A DNA stretch of 64,000 nucleotides, taken from positions 682,001 through 746,000 of the forward strand of contig JAOWBW010000301.1 in NCBI GenBank assembly GCA_026119855.1, written 5' to 3'. Each line of letters starts with the position of its first letter. Positions within the stretch are counted from its first letter, which is position 1. The position numbers and the translations under genes are program-made. Below the pieces are notes generated by a model. The model did no database searches. It saw only the letters and a list, made by a program, of their open reading frames with translations, and was not told where the DNA came from. Below, one piece after another: positions 44,402 to 54,908 of this stretch. Source of the stretch: Campanula takesimana. Lineage: Eukaryota > Streptophyta > Magnoliopsida > Asterales > Campanulaceae.

Positions 44402-46367
44402 TCATACACTGTTTTCGAATAAAACAAGCCAAAAGAAAAATTGTTCAGGTTGGTGCACCCTGGTCTGAATCTGGGTAAGGATCCTCCGGAGGCGAATGAA
44501 CTCTCTCCAAAGGACGACGCGGGTACATGCTAGGGTCAAAGAAGAAATGGATTCTGCCATGCTGGAACCTTCACCCGAAGAGGATTGGCCTGGAAAGAAG
44601 GAAGGAGGAATCTGGGAGTGAAAACCCGAATGTCTTGCCGGCAGGGGATCCACGCGCTCTAAGGCCAAGTGGGCAAATGGGTCCGGAGCGACCTCGTGGG
44701 AGCCAGGATCACGGAGCGAATCACGAAAGGCCTCCAAATCAGCCCCGCCTAAGGTATGGCGACGAACAAAGGACGGCGGTAGCTCCACGCTCGACGACCG
44801 ACAGAAAGGCCTCTCCCCACCACTCACCGAGTTTCTGCCCGGTGCAAACCTGGATTCTGTCCGAGGCCCCTTAGAAGAGCGCCCAACGAACCTCTTTAGC
44901 CACCTTTTGGCCCGTTTTAGGAGAGAAGGCCTCCCCATCAAAGCCCGCACAGCAACCTGCACATGGATAAGGCAACTGCTCAGCAAGGGAGGAGACAGAA
45001 ATATGGGATGAGTGTGCACAAATGGAAAAGAATGCATACCACGTCAACGGGAATTTCTCCAACTGGGGCTTCCCCTTTCTGTAACAGACACGGCCACCAT
45101 GTGAACCCGGCCGTCAACATAAACAAAAGAATAGTCCTGCCACACTGGAGGAGCTACCCCAGAGGCCACCACCTGTGGCGATCTCAGCCTCGTGGCCACA
45201 AACCGCCCGTATGGCTCATCAGTAATCAATTCAGCGGCATCCGCTCCCATGAGAAAAGGGTCATCCCCACGGTCAGCAACGAACATGGTCTCGGGCGGAT
45301 CAACGGGCGCCCTCTGCATGAGGCCTAGTCCATGCTGCCACAAAACTCTCTCACCTAAATAAAAGGCCTCACCTCTAAACCCTACCAGCAATCTCCTCTG
45401 TCTGGTCACCCTCAGGGCTTCGCTCGGATTAAAGACCACCTCCCGCCCCTCATACCGAGACCAAGGGAAAAGGTTGAGCTCCGCCGGTATGGCACCCCTC
45501 AAAGCCACTTTCACATCAGCATAGCGGACAGAAACTCGTCCCTTAGACCCTCTCATCTCCCGAGCTTCCCTAGCCCAGCAGGTCATGGCCGGAAAGATGA
45601 GGTCCCGGTCAAGAGCCAGCCTCCAGGGATAGTTGCCAAAGATCTCGTAGTACCAAGCCTACAAAAGAAACGGCAAGGAAAGCCGTCAGCACACTGAAAT
45701 GAAGAATAGGCCGAATGCAAAAAGTAAAGCAAAGGCCGAAGTGGAAGTACCTCTAGGGCAAACTGAAAGCAAGCCAAAGACTTGCTCGCTTTCCAGCTAT
45801 ACTTGTCGAGCTCCATGAATAGCTCGGCCAGACCAGCCTCACAATGTCTCTGATGGCCTCAGGTGTAGTCAAAGACCCAAGAAGAGGGAACATACAGGTA
45901 GTGTTAGCATTGGCAAAAATGGTGCTACTGAGGAGGAGCCACACATAGGAGCGCCCAAGCTGCTCAGCGGTAATCCGGCCCGCCGCATACTCCAGAAAGT
46001 TGACCCGAATGACCCTCTCGACTGTTTGCACTAGGATGCCCAAACCCTTGGTAGGACCTGAAAATCCAATGAGCGCCCTGATCTCGGCCTCGGGGATCCT
46101 ATCCCTCCAAACAACCGGATGCCCGCCAAAGGAAAGCCCGGTAATCATCGCAAAGTCAGTAGGGGTCACAGTCACCTCTCCCCAGCTCAGATGGAACGTG
46201 TGGGTTGTGTCCCACCAATATTCACCCAGGGCATTAAGAAGCCCCATACTCCTATTGGTGTTCACCAGCTGGCCCACAGCCTCTATAAAAGGCACCAGTC
46301 CCGTGCGTGCCACCCACTCCCTCGGACCAGGAGCATCATCAACAGACTCAGGCATGGCTTCCCACAA
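44402..46367 (-). pseudogene. Antisense PMD gene in Tat-NA with introns and frameshifts
   Basis: It reads opposite to Tat-NA. 46,367-45,837 encodes the PMD start: GLVPFIEAVGQLVNTNRSMG, EYWWDTTHTFHLSWGEVTVT, DFAMITGLSFGGHPV. A one-base shift near 45,835 leads into AELFMELDKYSWKASKSLAC. Two plant-like introns are visible: 45,750-45,659 (GAG|GTACTT to TTTTGTAG|GC, 92 bp) and 45,039-44,957 (GTG|GTATGC to ATGTGCAG|GT, 83 bp). The exon between them reads AWYYEIFGNYPWRLALDRDL and GGAIP-like blocks up to VYVDGRVHMVAV; a second frameshift near 45,080 precedes the second donor. The last exon (from 44,956) is basic and Ser/Arg-rich. PMD proteins of the MAIN type act in the nucleus; this copy looks decayed. 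Confidence 0.72.
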
Positions 46368-46496
46368 AGAGAAGCAAGCATCCGGCGACCCTCGAGACTT
46401 GGGATCACCACCCTACATGTAAACACAACAAATGTATGAATAACACAGTTTACAGATACCAATGCTCATAATGATTGCACAAAAAAAAAACAAATT

Positions 46497-46850
46497 GGAG
46501 AAAAGTTTCCGTCCCCTTTAAAATTGCATAAGTCATTTTAAGGGCCATTTTTGGAGAAAAGTTTCCATCCCCTTTAAAATTGCATAAGTCATTTTAAGGG
46601 TCAATTTTTAGAGAAAAATTTCCGTCCCCTTTAAAATTGCATAAGTCATTTTAAGGGTCAATTTTTAGAGAAAATTTTCCGTCCCCTTTAAAATTGCATA
46701 AGTCATTTTAAGGGCCATTTTTTGAGAAAGGTTTCCGTCCCCTTTAAAATTGCATAAGTCATTTTAAGGGTCATCTTTGGAGAAAAGTTCCCGCCCCCTT
46801 TAAAAAATGCATAAGTCATTTTCAAGGGTCATATTCTTTCCGTCCCGAAA
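46497..46850. repeat. 56-57-bp tandem repeat, 6 units
   Basis: GTTTCCGTCCCCTTTAAAA followed by TTGCATAAGTCATTTTAAGG recurs at 46,505, 46,561, 46,618, 46,674, 46,731 and 46,787 with small changes. It lies just upstream of the PMD antisense ORF in that ORF's own orientation, so it could be in its promoter region. Confidence 0.92.
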
Positions 46851-47700
46851 GGCATAGTCACTTCTGGAGAAATTGTCATTTTGGTCTCAACAACAATATG
46901 CCCATCCCATAATTTCCCCCGCAAACATACAACAACTTATCCTAGGAAATGCTAGCATGCACTTAACTGCGCCAAAATGACTAGTCAAACCTAAGGTACA
47001 AGTAATTTATGCATGGACAACGGGCAACATACTTTGATTTTGGGAAGTTTAGCTAGGCATGTCCAAATGAGGCAATGAGCACATACTCACATCCCTAATG
47101 GTCCCAATGACACAAAAATGAGGTCAATTTCATGAAATCGCGTCAAGAAATGCGAAGATCTCAAATGGCATGGACAAAAACCCTAGGCCTAGGAAAGACG
47201 TACAAGGCTCAAATGTGAGTAGGAAGAATGCTTACCCCGTCACCATGGCACAAGTGAATTGTGGGAGACTTGTAGAAACCCGCTCCCTCATCCCGGAGAT
47301 TGATAGCGTAGCCTCGAAAGTTTCGAGCCATGTCTAGCCTCTTCTCCGCCCCTCTAGGATAACCCGCGCGTGCCCGTCCCGCCATGATCAATCCTTGAGG
47401 AATCCGAGTAAGAAAATTTGGAAATTGATGGAGTTTTCCCTCTCAAAATCGCCTCTTTTCTCTCTGTTTTTTCGTCTGAAGTTTGGGGCAACCATCCGTA
47501 TGGCAGCCTTTTGAAAAAGGAAGAAGACGCCCTCTTAAGCCGTACGGATGGTTTGGGCGAAGAAAAATCTCAGCCTAAAATTACCCTTGTGCCCCTTGCA
47601 CCTTGAACAAGATTTTTTCCCCAAGATTCGGAAATGCCCTCCTTGGCTCATGCAACTTGAATTGAACCTAGAAAATTTAGGTTCCCGAAGTCGTAATAGG
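46851..47700. other. Tat-NA 3' internal region, no gene supported
   Basis: Possible upstream part of the antisense gene. It contains GCCGTACGG and CATCCGTATGG motifs near 47,490-47,550 like those in the LTR U3. The minus-strand frame at 47,391-47,209 (MAGRARAGYPRGAEKRL...) is followed near 47,238 by a possible donor; it might be an extra 5' exon of the PMD gene but lacks a recognisable domain. Confidence 0.4.
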
Positions 47701-48150
47701 CTAGAGCCTTTGTCCAGGCAGTCCTAGCGACGTAAGCCCAGCTTTGTGAAATTAATTATGGCCGTCCTCGACGTAAGCCCAGTTAAAAGTTAAAATTTGG
47801 AAATTCTGCTTGATGCTTATTATGGCCGACCCTGACGTAAGCCCAGTTAAAAATTTGTTGTCAAAATTTGGCCGTCCCTGACGTAAGCCCAGTTAAAAAT
47901 TTGTTGTCAAAATATGGCCGTCCCTGACGTAAGCCCAGTTAAAAATTTGTTGAGAAAATATGGCCGTCCCCGACGTAAGCCCATTAGCTATGACTTAGAA
48001 TAGTCGTTATAGGCTAGAGCCTTTGTCCCGGCAGTCCTTAGAGGGACGTAAGACCAGTTTTTCCCATCAATCTCCCCGAAGATGGAGTTGACCCCGGTCA
48101 AGCTCGGACTTAGAATAGTCACCATAGGCCGTCCCCGACGTAAGCCCAGT
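47700..48150. repeat. 46-bp tandem repeats with GACGTAAGCCCAGTT core
   Basis: The core recurs at 47,834, 47,880, 47,926 and 47,972 at 46-bp spacing, and more loosely at about 47,728, 47,770 and 48,137. It sits near the 3' end of Tat-NA. Confidence 0.88.
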
Positions 48151-48456
48151 AAAAATCTGTAAGTCAACCCTCTCCTATAGAGTCAAGTTGACCGTATCCC
48201 CAGCAAGTCAACCCTCTCCCATAGAGCCAAGTTGACCATGTCTCGCCTCTGACCCCTAGAGTCATGCCTCCTTGCGGACCTAAGTAACCCCGCGTACCTC
48301 CGAACTACGTTAGGCTTGATTCCCCTCGAACGGGATAAGTAGGAATCCTATACCACTAGGTCCATCCATGCAACCAAAATCGGTTAAAGCCGTCGTCCCG
48401 TCAGATTGGGATGCTTATTTCTATCGACAACCCCGCTCCTTCGAAGCGACGTTGCC

Positions 48457-48465
48457 GAGGGGCTC
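48457..48465 (+). promoter_or_regulatory. Tat-NA polypurine tract
   Basis: GAGGGGCTC directly precedes the 3' LTR and equals the Tat-2 PPT. Confidence 0.75.
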
Positions 48466-48943
48466 TGTAAGTACCCCAATCTGAAACCGACCTATCTTAG
48501 AGGTAGCCTTAGCACCGTTTCAGGGATAAGCTAATAGGCCAGGACCTCCCTAGGATAAGCTATAAATTCCAGGACTACTCTGGTATAAAATTGGAAAAAT
48601 CCAGAAGCTCGCCAGGCTGAGCCGTACGGATGCTTTGGGTACTAGAGGGGCCTAGCCGTACGGCTGGTTTGGGCACCCTCAGTCCCTATAAATAGAACCC
48701 CTTGGTGATCATTTCAGGGGGGGGGGAGAAACATTAGAACTAAGGTTATTCTGTCGAATTCACCTCAGAATAGTGTGAGTAAGAGTGAACAAAGAGTGAA
48801 AGAGAGAAAGGAAGATTGGCCTAAACCAAGATAGGTAAAGCCACCTCCTCCCCCTCCCTTCTCTTCATCTAAGAACTCTATTTATCTTTGATCTTGTCAT
48901 TTATTGTTGATCTTTACATTCTTGTAAGTCTTGTCCATTCAAG

Positions 48944-48985
<42 letters not shown>

Positions 48986-49963
48986 TATATTTCCTAGTCC
49001 AAGCCATGAGATGATCAAAGGTGCCCTCCATACTTTGTGTGGAAGAGGTTCAAACCTAGTTTGATCATGGCTTGTTGATTGTTCATTTACATTCTTGTCA
49101 TGGATGATGCTCTTGTTGTTCATTTTGCTCATTTTAAGCTATGATGATCATGTTGAGGATAAAGTCTCAATCTTTATCCTCATCACCTTGATCTAGCCCA
49201 AAATTCCCAAGTTTGGGTAATAAAGATTCAATCTTTATGGTTTGTTCTTGTCCCTAAAGTATTAATCTTGCCTAGAAGAGCCATTTTGATGGTAAAGTTT
49301 CAATCTTTACTCATCAAATGGTCACTATGGCTCAAAAGGGCATATTGGCCACCTTTTTCATGTTTCTCCCATGATTGCCTTTGATCATGCCCAAACTCTT
49401 GTTTTGGGAGGTTCTTTGATGATCAAATGGCATAGGAATGAGTTGTTAATGTTGTTTTGTGTTGGAATAACAAACTGGAATCAGAACAGTTTGGTCCAGT
49501 TCAAGCAGAATGCTCTGTTTCTGCCTGGAACTGGACTGTTGCTTGAATAAACTGTAAAATCCTAGGAGTGGCCTCCCCATCCGTACGGCTACTTTGGCCG
49601 TATGGGGAGACTGACCATTTTACCCTTCTGTCTTCTGTTTTCTTGTCAAACAAACCCTTTTTCAGTTGAAAAGATAAATAAAAGTTAAAACAAAGATTTT
49701 CCGTTAAAACACACACACACACACACACACATGCACTTTTGTTAACTAACAAGGGAGACTCGGCTTTGTCCGAGGCAACTCGGGAGGACGTAAAAACTCT
49801 TCCTAAGTTGTAACCTGACCTCCGAACCTTTGAACTCAAACCTTTGTCATTTTGTTGGGTTTAAAATTAACAAAATGTGGCGACTCCGTTAAATTGGTCC
49901 GGTTCCCGTGTTTGGCGTTTCGCCCCATACTCATCGCGTTCCGCGCGGGGCGGGATCCTTACA
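48466..49963 (+). repeat. Tat-NA 3' LTR
   Basis: 1,498 bp from TGTAAGTACCCC to GGATCCTTACA, with an expanded TA microsatellite (about 48,948-48,980) and a longer CA run than the 5' copy. TATAAATA is at 48,687-48,694. The LTR points into the C-terminal half of the Tat-2 antisense ORF. Confidence 0.93.
48687..48694 (+). promoter_or_regulatory. TATA box of Tat-NA 3' LTR
   Basis: TATAAATA in the same context as in the 5' LTR. Transcription from here would read out into 49,969-50,890 on the coding strand of the antisense ORF. Confidence 0.65.
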
Positions 49964-49968
49964 GCTGT

Positions 49969-50890
49969 CTGCCTTTTCAGCGAGGTTTTGTTTGTCACTC
50001 CTCTGGGTACTGTGGATGCGCAGTTGGCTAAAATCGTGTTGCAGGCGAAAGGACAGCGATTTAGCATAATTCCGCTCATTGTAGGAGAGACCTTGCATGG
50101 TTTGGACGAATTTCACCGTACAGGCGAGATGCAACGAGGAAGCCCCTTGCTTTTGACCATATGGCTTCGGGAGCATTTCAGGCTTTATGCGTCAGATGGC
50201 GACCTTTCCCCTTTTGCTGTTCATAGGCAACAGTTGCTGATTAGGGATTTGACCGAAGATGGTTGGAGGAGATTTTTTGCTTCTCGTCTTAGAGCTGACG
50301 TTGAGTGGTGTCCTTGGGGTCTTCGCCCTTTTGTGGAGTGGACCTCTGGTTTTCAGCATGTGGTTTTACCCGGGTTGAGAGATTCCTCGTTTTACCAACC
50401 CGAACGGGTTTTGAGACAATTTGGCCGTCAACAGATAATTCCTTTTCCGAGGAACGGGAGGCTTCGTCCAGTTTCTTATATGGGTCCGGACTTCTCGAAT
50501 GAGCTTCAGTCGGCTTGGGGAGATGATCATAACCGTTGGGCTTCTGCTCCTTTGCATCGGGGTAGTATTTTTCTTCCCGAGAGTTACTTGGATCACTTGC
50601 TTGGTACCGTCTACCACGGCATTACTTGGGTAGATGCTCTTCGGGCTGAATTCCTAGGGAAGGACTTTGAGCCTAGCAGTGCTTTGAGGTACAGGGAAGC
50701 TGCTGTCGATGTGAACAACATTCTAACTGACCCTTTCGGTACCCCTTTGGATGACTTTTATGCTCGGAGGCGCTCTGTTGCGCAGAAGATATCGGTCCGC
50801 ATCAGTGTCCCTAGGCCTCCCAAGAAGAGTAGGATTGATGGTCGTTCGGGTGGTCCTTCAAAGGCCAAGAGAAAATTAGATTTTTCCTAG
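49969..50890 (+). pseudogene. Tat-2 antisense ORF, C-terminal part
   Basis: This continues the frame broken at 29,738, starting CLFSEVLFVTPLGTVDAQLA. No further stop or frameshift is seen up to TAG at 50,890. It is the full-length counterpart of the Tat-1 copy at 1-779, and the tail SKAKRKLDFS is identical. The open frame actually extends back to an ATG at 49,877 inside the Tat-NA 3' LTR; those first 29 codons are LTR sequence, so a start there is not native, although the fusion would be translatable. Confidence 0.8.
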
Positions 50891-51258
50891 TACCCCACGA
50901 GATTGCAATTTAGAATAGACCACTTGTTTAGGATTTAATGTTTTAATGTCTTTTATTAGCTCAACATTTCCATTGTAATGATCAAAATAATTCAAGAAAT
51001 GAATAAAAATTGCATCTGGTTAATTTGAAATGATTTGGGTATTTGTTTATATTTTAGACCGCACCCGAAGGTTGCCTACGTTCCTCCAGTGTAGAGGCTC
51101 AGGTCTCCGTAGTTCAAACAAATGAAGACCGTTTTTTTTTTGTGTGCACCCTGTTTTTTGCCTAGACCGCCCTTTCGGGTTTTCAATCTAGTGGGCTTCT
51201 TTTTTGCACGTGGTCTAATTTTTGCCTATGCCGCCCTTGCGGGTTTTCAACCTAGCGA

Positions 51259-51289
<31 letters not shown>

Positions 51290-51378
51290 AGGATGGTCTT
51301 CGTTTGTTAGACGTAAAATCTCTTCAATTTGTCGAGGTTGACTTCCTTTGGCAGCTGATCTCCGTCTAAATCCACGAG
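50891..51378. other. Tat-2 linker and end of integrase
   Basis: Matches the Tat-1 linker (780-1,182), including both GCCGCCC...GCGGGTTTTCAACCTAG motifs and a T run at 51,265-51,290. The last integrase codons (about 51,300-51,378) are present but lie beyond a stop at 51,379-51,381. Confidence 0.65.
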
Positions 51379-52368
51379 TCAGACTGCACCGCCGCTTAGT
51401 ATCTTCTTGACTTCGTACGGACCGATCCATCGGGGTCCCCATTTTCCAAGGGGGTTCATGGCATTAGGAGGGTGTTGTCTTAGGACCAAGTCTCCCACAC
51501 TGATGTTTCGGGGCTTCACCTTTTTGTTGAAAGCCGTAGCCATTCTTTGTTGATAGGCCCTCGTATGTTCGATTGCCCATAGCCTCTTCTCATCGAGTAG
51601 GGCTAGCTGTTCATATTGACTTTGCATCCAATCGACTTCATTGACTTGGTTCTCGAGGAGGACCCGTAGGGATGGGACTTCGAGTTCTATTGGGAGTACA
51701 GCTTCGGAACCATATACCAGTGCATAAGGAGTTTCTCCAGTCGCTGTCCGTATTGACGTGCGGTAGCCCCATAATGCTAGAGGTAGCTTTTCGGGCCAAT
51801 CCCTTCCAGTAGAGGCCATTTTCTTCACAATGGTCTCGATTGTCTTATTAGCTGCCTCGACCGCGCCGTTTGCTTGAGGGCGGTATGGAGATGACTTGTG
51901 CTTAGTAATCTTGTATTCTACCAGGAGCGCGTCCATCTCTTTCTCAAAGTGAGAACCGTTGTCAGAGATGAACTCATGAGGAACGCCGTACCGGCACATG
52001 ATGTGGGTTTTCACGAATTCGGCCACTTTCTTGGCGTTGAGAACTCAGTAAGCCTGTGCTTCGACCCATTTTGTAAAATAGTCCACGGCTACTAGGACGA
52101 AAGATTGTCCGTTGCTGCCAGTAGGGTGAACTTTGCCGATGATGTCTATGCCCCAACAAGAGAAAGGCCAAGGCGTGGTCATATTGTAAAGCTGTGAGGG
52201 TGGAGCGTGCTGTAGATTGGCATGGAATTGGCATTTGGCGCACCTCTTGACTTTCTCGATGCAGTCCTTTTCCATGGTACTCCAATAATAACCCATGCGG
52301 AGTATCTTCTTGGTCAACATAAACCCGTTCATGTGGGGCCCACATTCACCTTCGTGGATCTCATGCAT
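51300..52368 (-). pseudogene. Tat-2 integrase
   Basis: 52,368-52,045 has the HHCC finger (HEGECGPHMNG ... RCAKCQ) and the first catalytic Asp (WGIDIIG). 52,026-51,379 has the second Asp (ISDNGSHF), the Glu (VEAANKT) and the C-terminal domain. The two are in the same frame, separated by an in-frame TGA at 52,045-52,047; a second TGA at 51,379-51,381 removes the tail where Tat-1 has Arg (CGG). Otherwise it is very close to the Tat-1 integrase. Confidence 0.88.
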
Positions 52369-52470
52369 TATTTCTTGAGCTTCGGTCTCATTTGCGCATA
52401 GGAGATTGATCCCTTCGTGGTGTCTTTTATAGACTCTGTCCCCAATCAGTACATATCGTGAGGCTAGTCT

Positions 52471-53670
52471 TTACAATGCCATTTGAGACTTCTTATTGCT
52501 ATTCTCGGGATAAGTACCATCCTTGAGGAAATTCATGATATCCGCATACCACGGGGAGTTTGCTTGGACCTCATTGACCTCGATACTCATGCAGTATGCC
52601 GGACTGTTCTTTCGGGAAATTTTGAAGGGCTTCACCATTTTACCCTCAGGTATTTCAACCAGTGAAGCGATGGTGGCTAGTGCATCAGCAAAATGGTTTT
52701 TGTCCCTTGGCAGGTAGTTGAAGGTGATTTCTTGAAACTGCTCAACCAACTCCTCGAGATGTTGACCATACCGTTGTAGAGTCGAGTCTTGAATCTTCCA
52801 CTTTCCAGATATTTGATTGATAATGAGCAAGGAATCGCCAAATACTTCTAAACTTATGACATTTCTCTCGAGGGCTGCTTCGAGCCCCGCTATGTATGCT
52901 TCGTACTCAGCGGTGTTGTTGGTGGCTTTAAATTCAAGGCGGATAGCGATTGGGGTATACATGTCTTTTGGATCAACAAGTAACATCCCTATGCCATATC
53001 CATGCTTATTGGCTGCGCCCTCAAAAAAAAGTTGCCACTTATTTTCTTCTGTTGTAGCGCAAATTAAATGCTCGTCGGGGAACTGTACATCTTCCCCCTT
53101 CACTTCGTCACACAGAAATTCAGCAAGCTGATCACTGAACACTTTCCCCCTGATGGATTTGAGTGTGACGTAAGTGATATCGTAGCCGGCGAGCATGAAA
53201 TACCATTTGGCTATTCTTGTTGACATGAAAGGCTTCTCGAAGATGTAGCGGAGCGGGTCCATTTTTGCTACCAACTTGATTGGGAAGGCCTCCATGTAAT
53301 GCTTGAGTTTTTGAGTAACCCAAACCAATGCAGCACAAGACTTCTCTAAGACAGAGTAGTTCTTTTCAGCTCCTTGAAACCGGCGGCGGACAAAGTAGAT
53401 AGCTTTCTCTTTTGTGGAGTCTTGCTGTTCTTGTGCTAACATAGACCCTAGGGCTTCATCATTGACAGTGAGATAGAGCAGGAGAGGCTTCTCTTTGTGC
53501 GGTGGAACTAAAACTGGAGGGCATGTCAAGTAATGCTTCACTTGGTCGAAGGCTTCTTGGCAAGCATCGGTCCATTCTAGAGCCACATTCTTCTTGAGTA
53601 GCTTGAAGATCGGTTCACACATGGAAGTGAGTTGGTGCACAAACCGACTGATGTATTGAAGTCTACCCAT
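52471..53670 (-). pseudogene. Tat-2 RNase H, aRNase H and connector
   Basis: A 399-residue frame with the RT end, the degenerate first RNase H (LYLTVNDEALGSMLAQE), then the second RNase H: KWQLFFEGAANKHGYGIGML, NNTAEYEAYIAGLEAAL, EVFGDSLLIINQ and HFADALATIASL. Where the family normally has Asp in (F/Y)(D)GA, this copy has Glu (FFEGAAN), so the first catalytic carboxylate is changed. A frame break at about 53,700 separates it from RT. Confidence 0.85.
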
Positions 53671-54905
53671 GAAACCTTTGATTTCTTTCTGCGTCTTTGG
53701 GGAGGCATGTCAATGATTGCCTTGATCTTGGAGGGATCGGCTTCATTTCCCCTCTCAGTGACCATGTAACCTAGAACCTTTCCTCTGACGACCCCAAAAG
53801 TGCACTTTGCGGGATTGAGTCTCATGTTGTGTTGTCGAAGTCTTTCAATGAACTTACGAAGATCGATCAAATGTTGACCATTGGTTCCCTTTGAATGGAT
53901 AATCATGTCGTCTACATAGACCTCGATCTCTTTATGAATCATGTCATGGAATGGATCCATAACAGCCCTCTGGTAAGTAGCCCCAGCGTTCCTTAGTCCG
54001 AACGGCATGACTGTGTAGCAGAAAGTGCCCCACGGTGTTGTGAAAGCTGTCTTGTGTTGGTCCTCTTCGGACATGAGAATCTGATTGTAACCGGCAAAAC
54101 CGTCCACAAATGAGAGGACTTCATAGTTGGCAGTTGAATCGACGAGCATGTCGATGTTTGGTAGTGGAAAATCATCTTTCGGGGAAGCTCTGTTCAAATC
54201 CCGGAAGTCCACACAAACTCGAACCTTGCCGTTTGCCTTTCTGACTGTCACAATGTTGGCTAGCCAAGTCGGATACTCAATGACTTTGATGAAACCCACA
54301 CTGAGGAGCTTTTCAATCTCTTCTTTGACTTGTAGAGACCATTCTGGCTTGATCTTTCGGAGCTTCTGCTTTACTGGCTTGGCGTCCTCTCTGATTGGAA
54401 TTCTGTGCTCCGCGACCTTTCTGTCCAAACCCGGCATGTCTCTGTACGACCATGCGAATACATCCACAAACTCTTTGAGCAGTGCAGTCAATCTGTCTTT
54501 GTCTTCCCCCTTGAAGAAGCTGCCAGTCTTCATTTCTTTCGGCTCCTCGTCGGTACCCAGATTAACAACATGCAATTCCTCATCAGCCCCTGGACCATTT
54601 TCACCACGACAACGAACCTGTTGAGCTAGTTCATTTAGGTATGTTATGTTTTCGTGGTCTATTTCATCATAATTTGAATCGTTATTAACTTGTTCATTAA
54701 GTTCGTTATTAGTTAATTCATCATTTATGATGTTTGCAATCTCGGGGTACTCAGAAATATCAAATTTTTCATTAGCAAAGAAAGGAAACACACGCTCGGC
54801 TATTGCCTCCATATCCTCTTGGGTGAGGGCATTAGAAACACTCTCGGACTCAAAAGTAAGTGTGAGCCGCTCTTCCTTTGTTGCTGTACGGGGTATACAA
54901 CCCAT
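53577..54905 (-). pseudogene. Tat-2 reverse transcriptase
   Basis: A 442-residue frame with the acidic spacer, KPEWSLQVKEEIEKLLSVGF, VCVDFRDLNRASPKDDFPLP, FVDGFAGYNQILMSEEDQHK, MPFGLRNAGATYQRAV and the catalytic EVYVDDMIIHSK. RT motifs 1-7 are continuous, so the domain is intact in itself. It ends in the wrong frame after MPPQ because one base is missing near 53,700 compared with Tat-1. Confidence 0.9.
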
Positions 54906-54908
54906 TTC

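Larger units (their letters stand above)
29739..49963 (+). mobile_element. Tat-NA: 20.2-kb LTR element lacking pol, nested in Tat-2
   Basis: LTRs 29,739-31,217 and 48,466-49,963, PBS, gag remnant (41,638-42,408), antisense PMD gene and PPT lie in Tat order on the + strand. The 5-bp duplication GCTGT (29,734-29,738 and 49,964-49,968) flanks it exactly. A copia element (32,998-41,571) is inserted in its leader, so its own length is about 11.6 kb. No protease, RT, RNase H or INT is recognisable, so it must depend on another element's enzymes. Its PPT is identical to that of Tat-2, and its PBS shares the first 9 bases with that of Tat-1. Confidence 0.92.

Noticed and set aside
45000..46440. Long + strand frames overlapping the PMD gene (44,963-45,328, 46,000-46,422, 46,119-46,439)
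   Set aside because: They are shadows of the GC-rich PMD coding strand and show no domain.
49877..49963. Start of the 337-codon + strand ORF
   Set aside because: These 29 codons are Tat-NA LTR sequence; the native start of the antisense ORF is at 29,266 (or 29,245). Kept only as a possible chimeric start.
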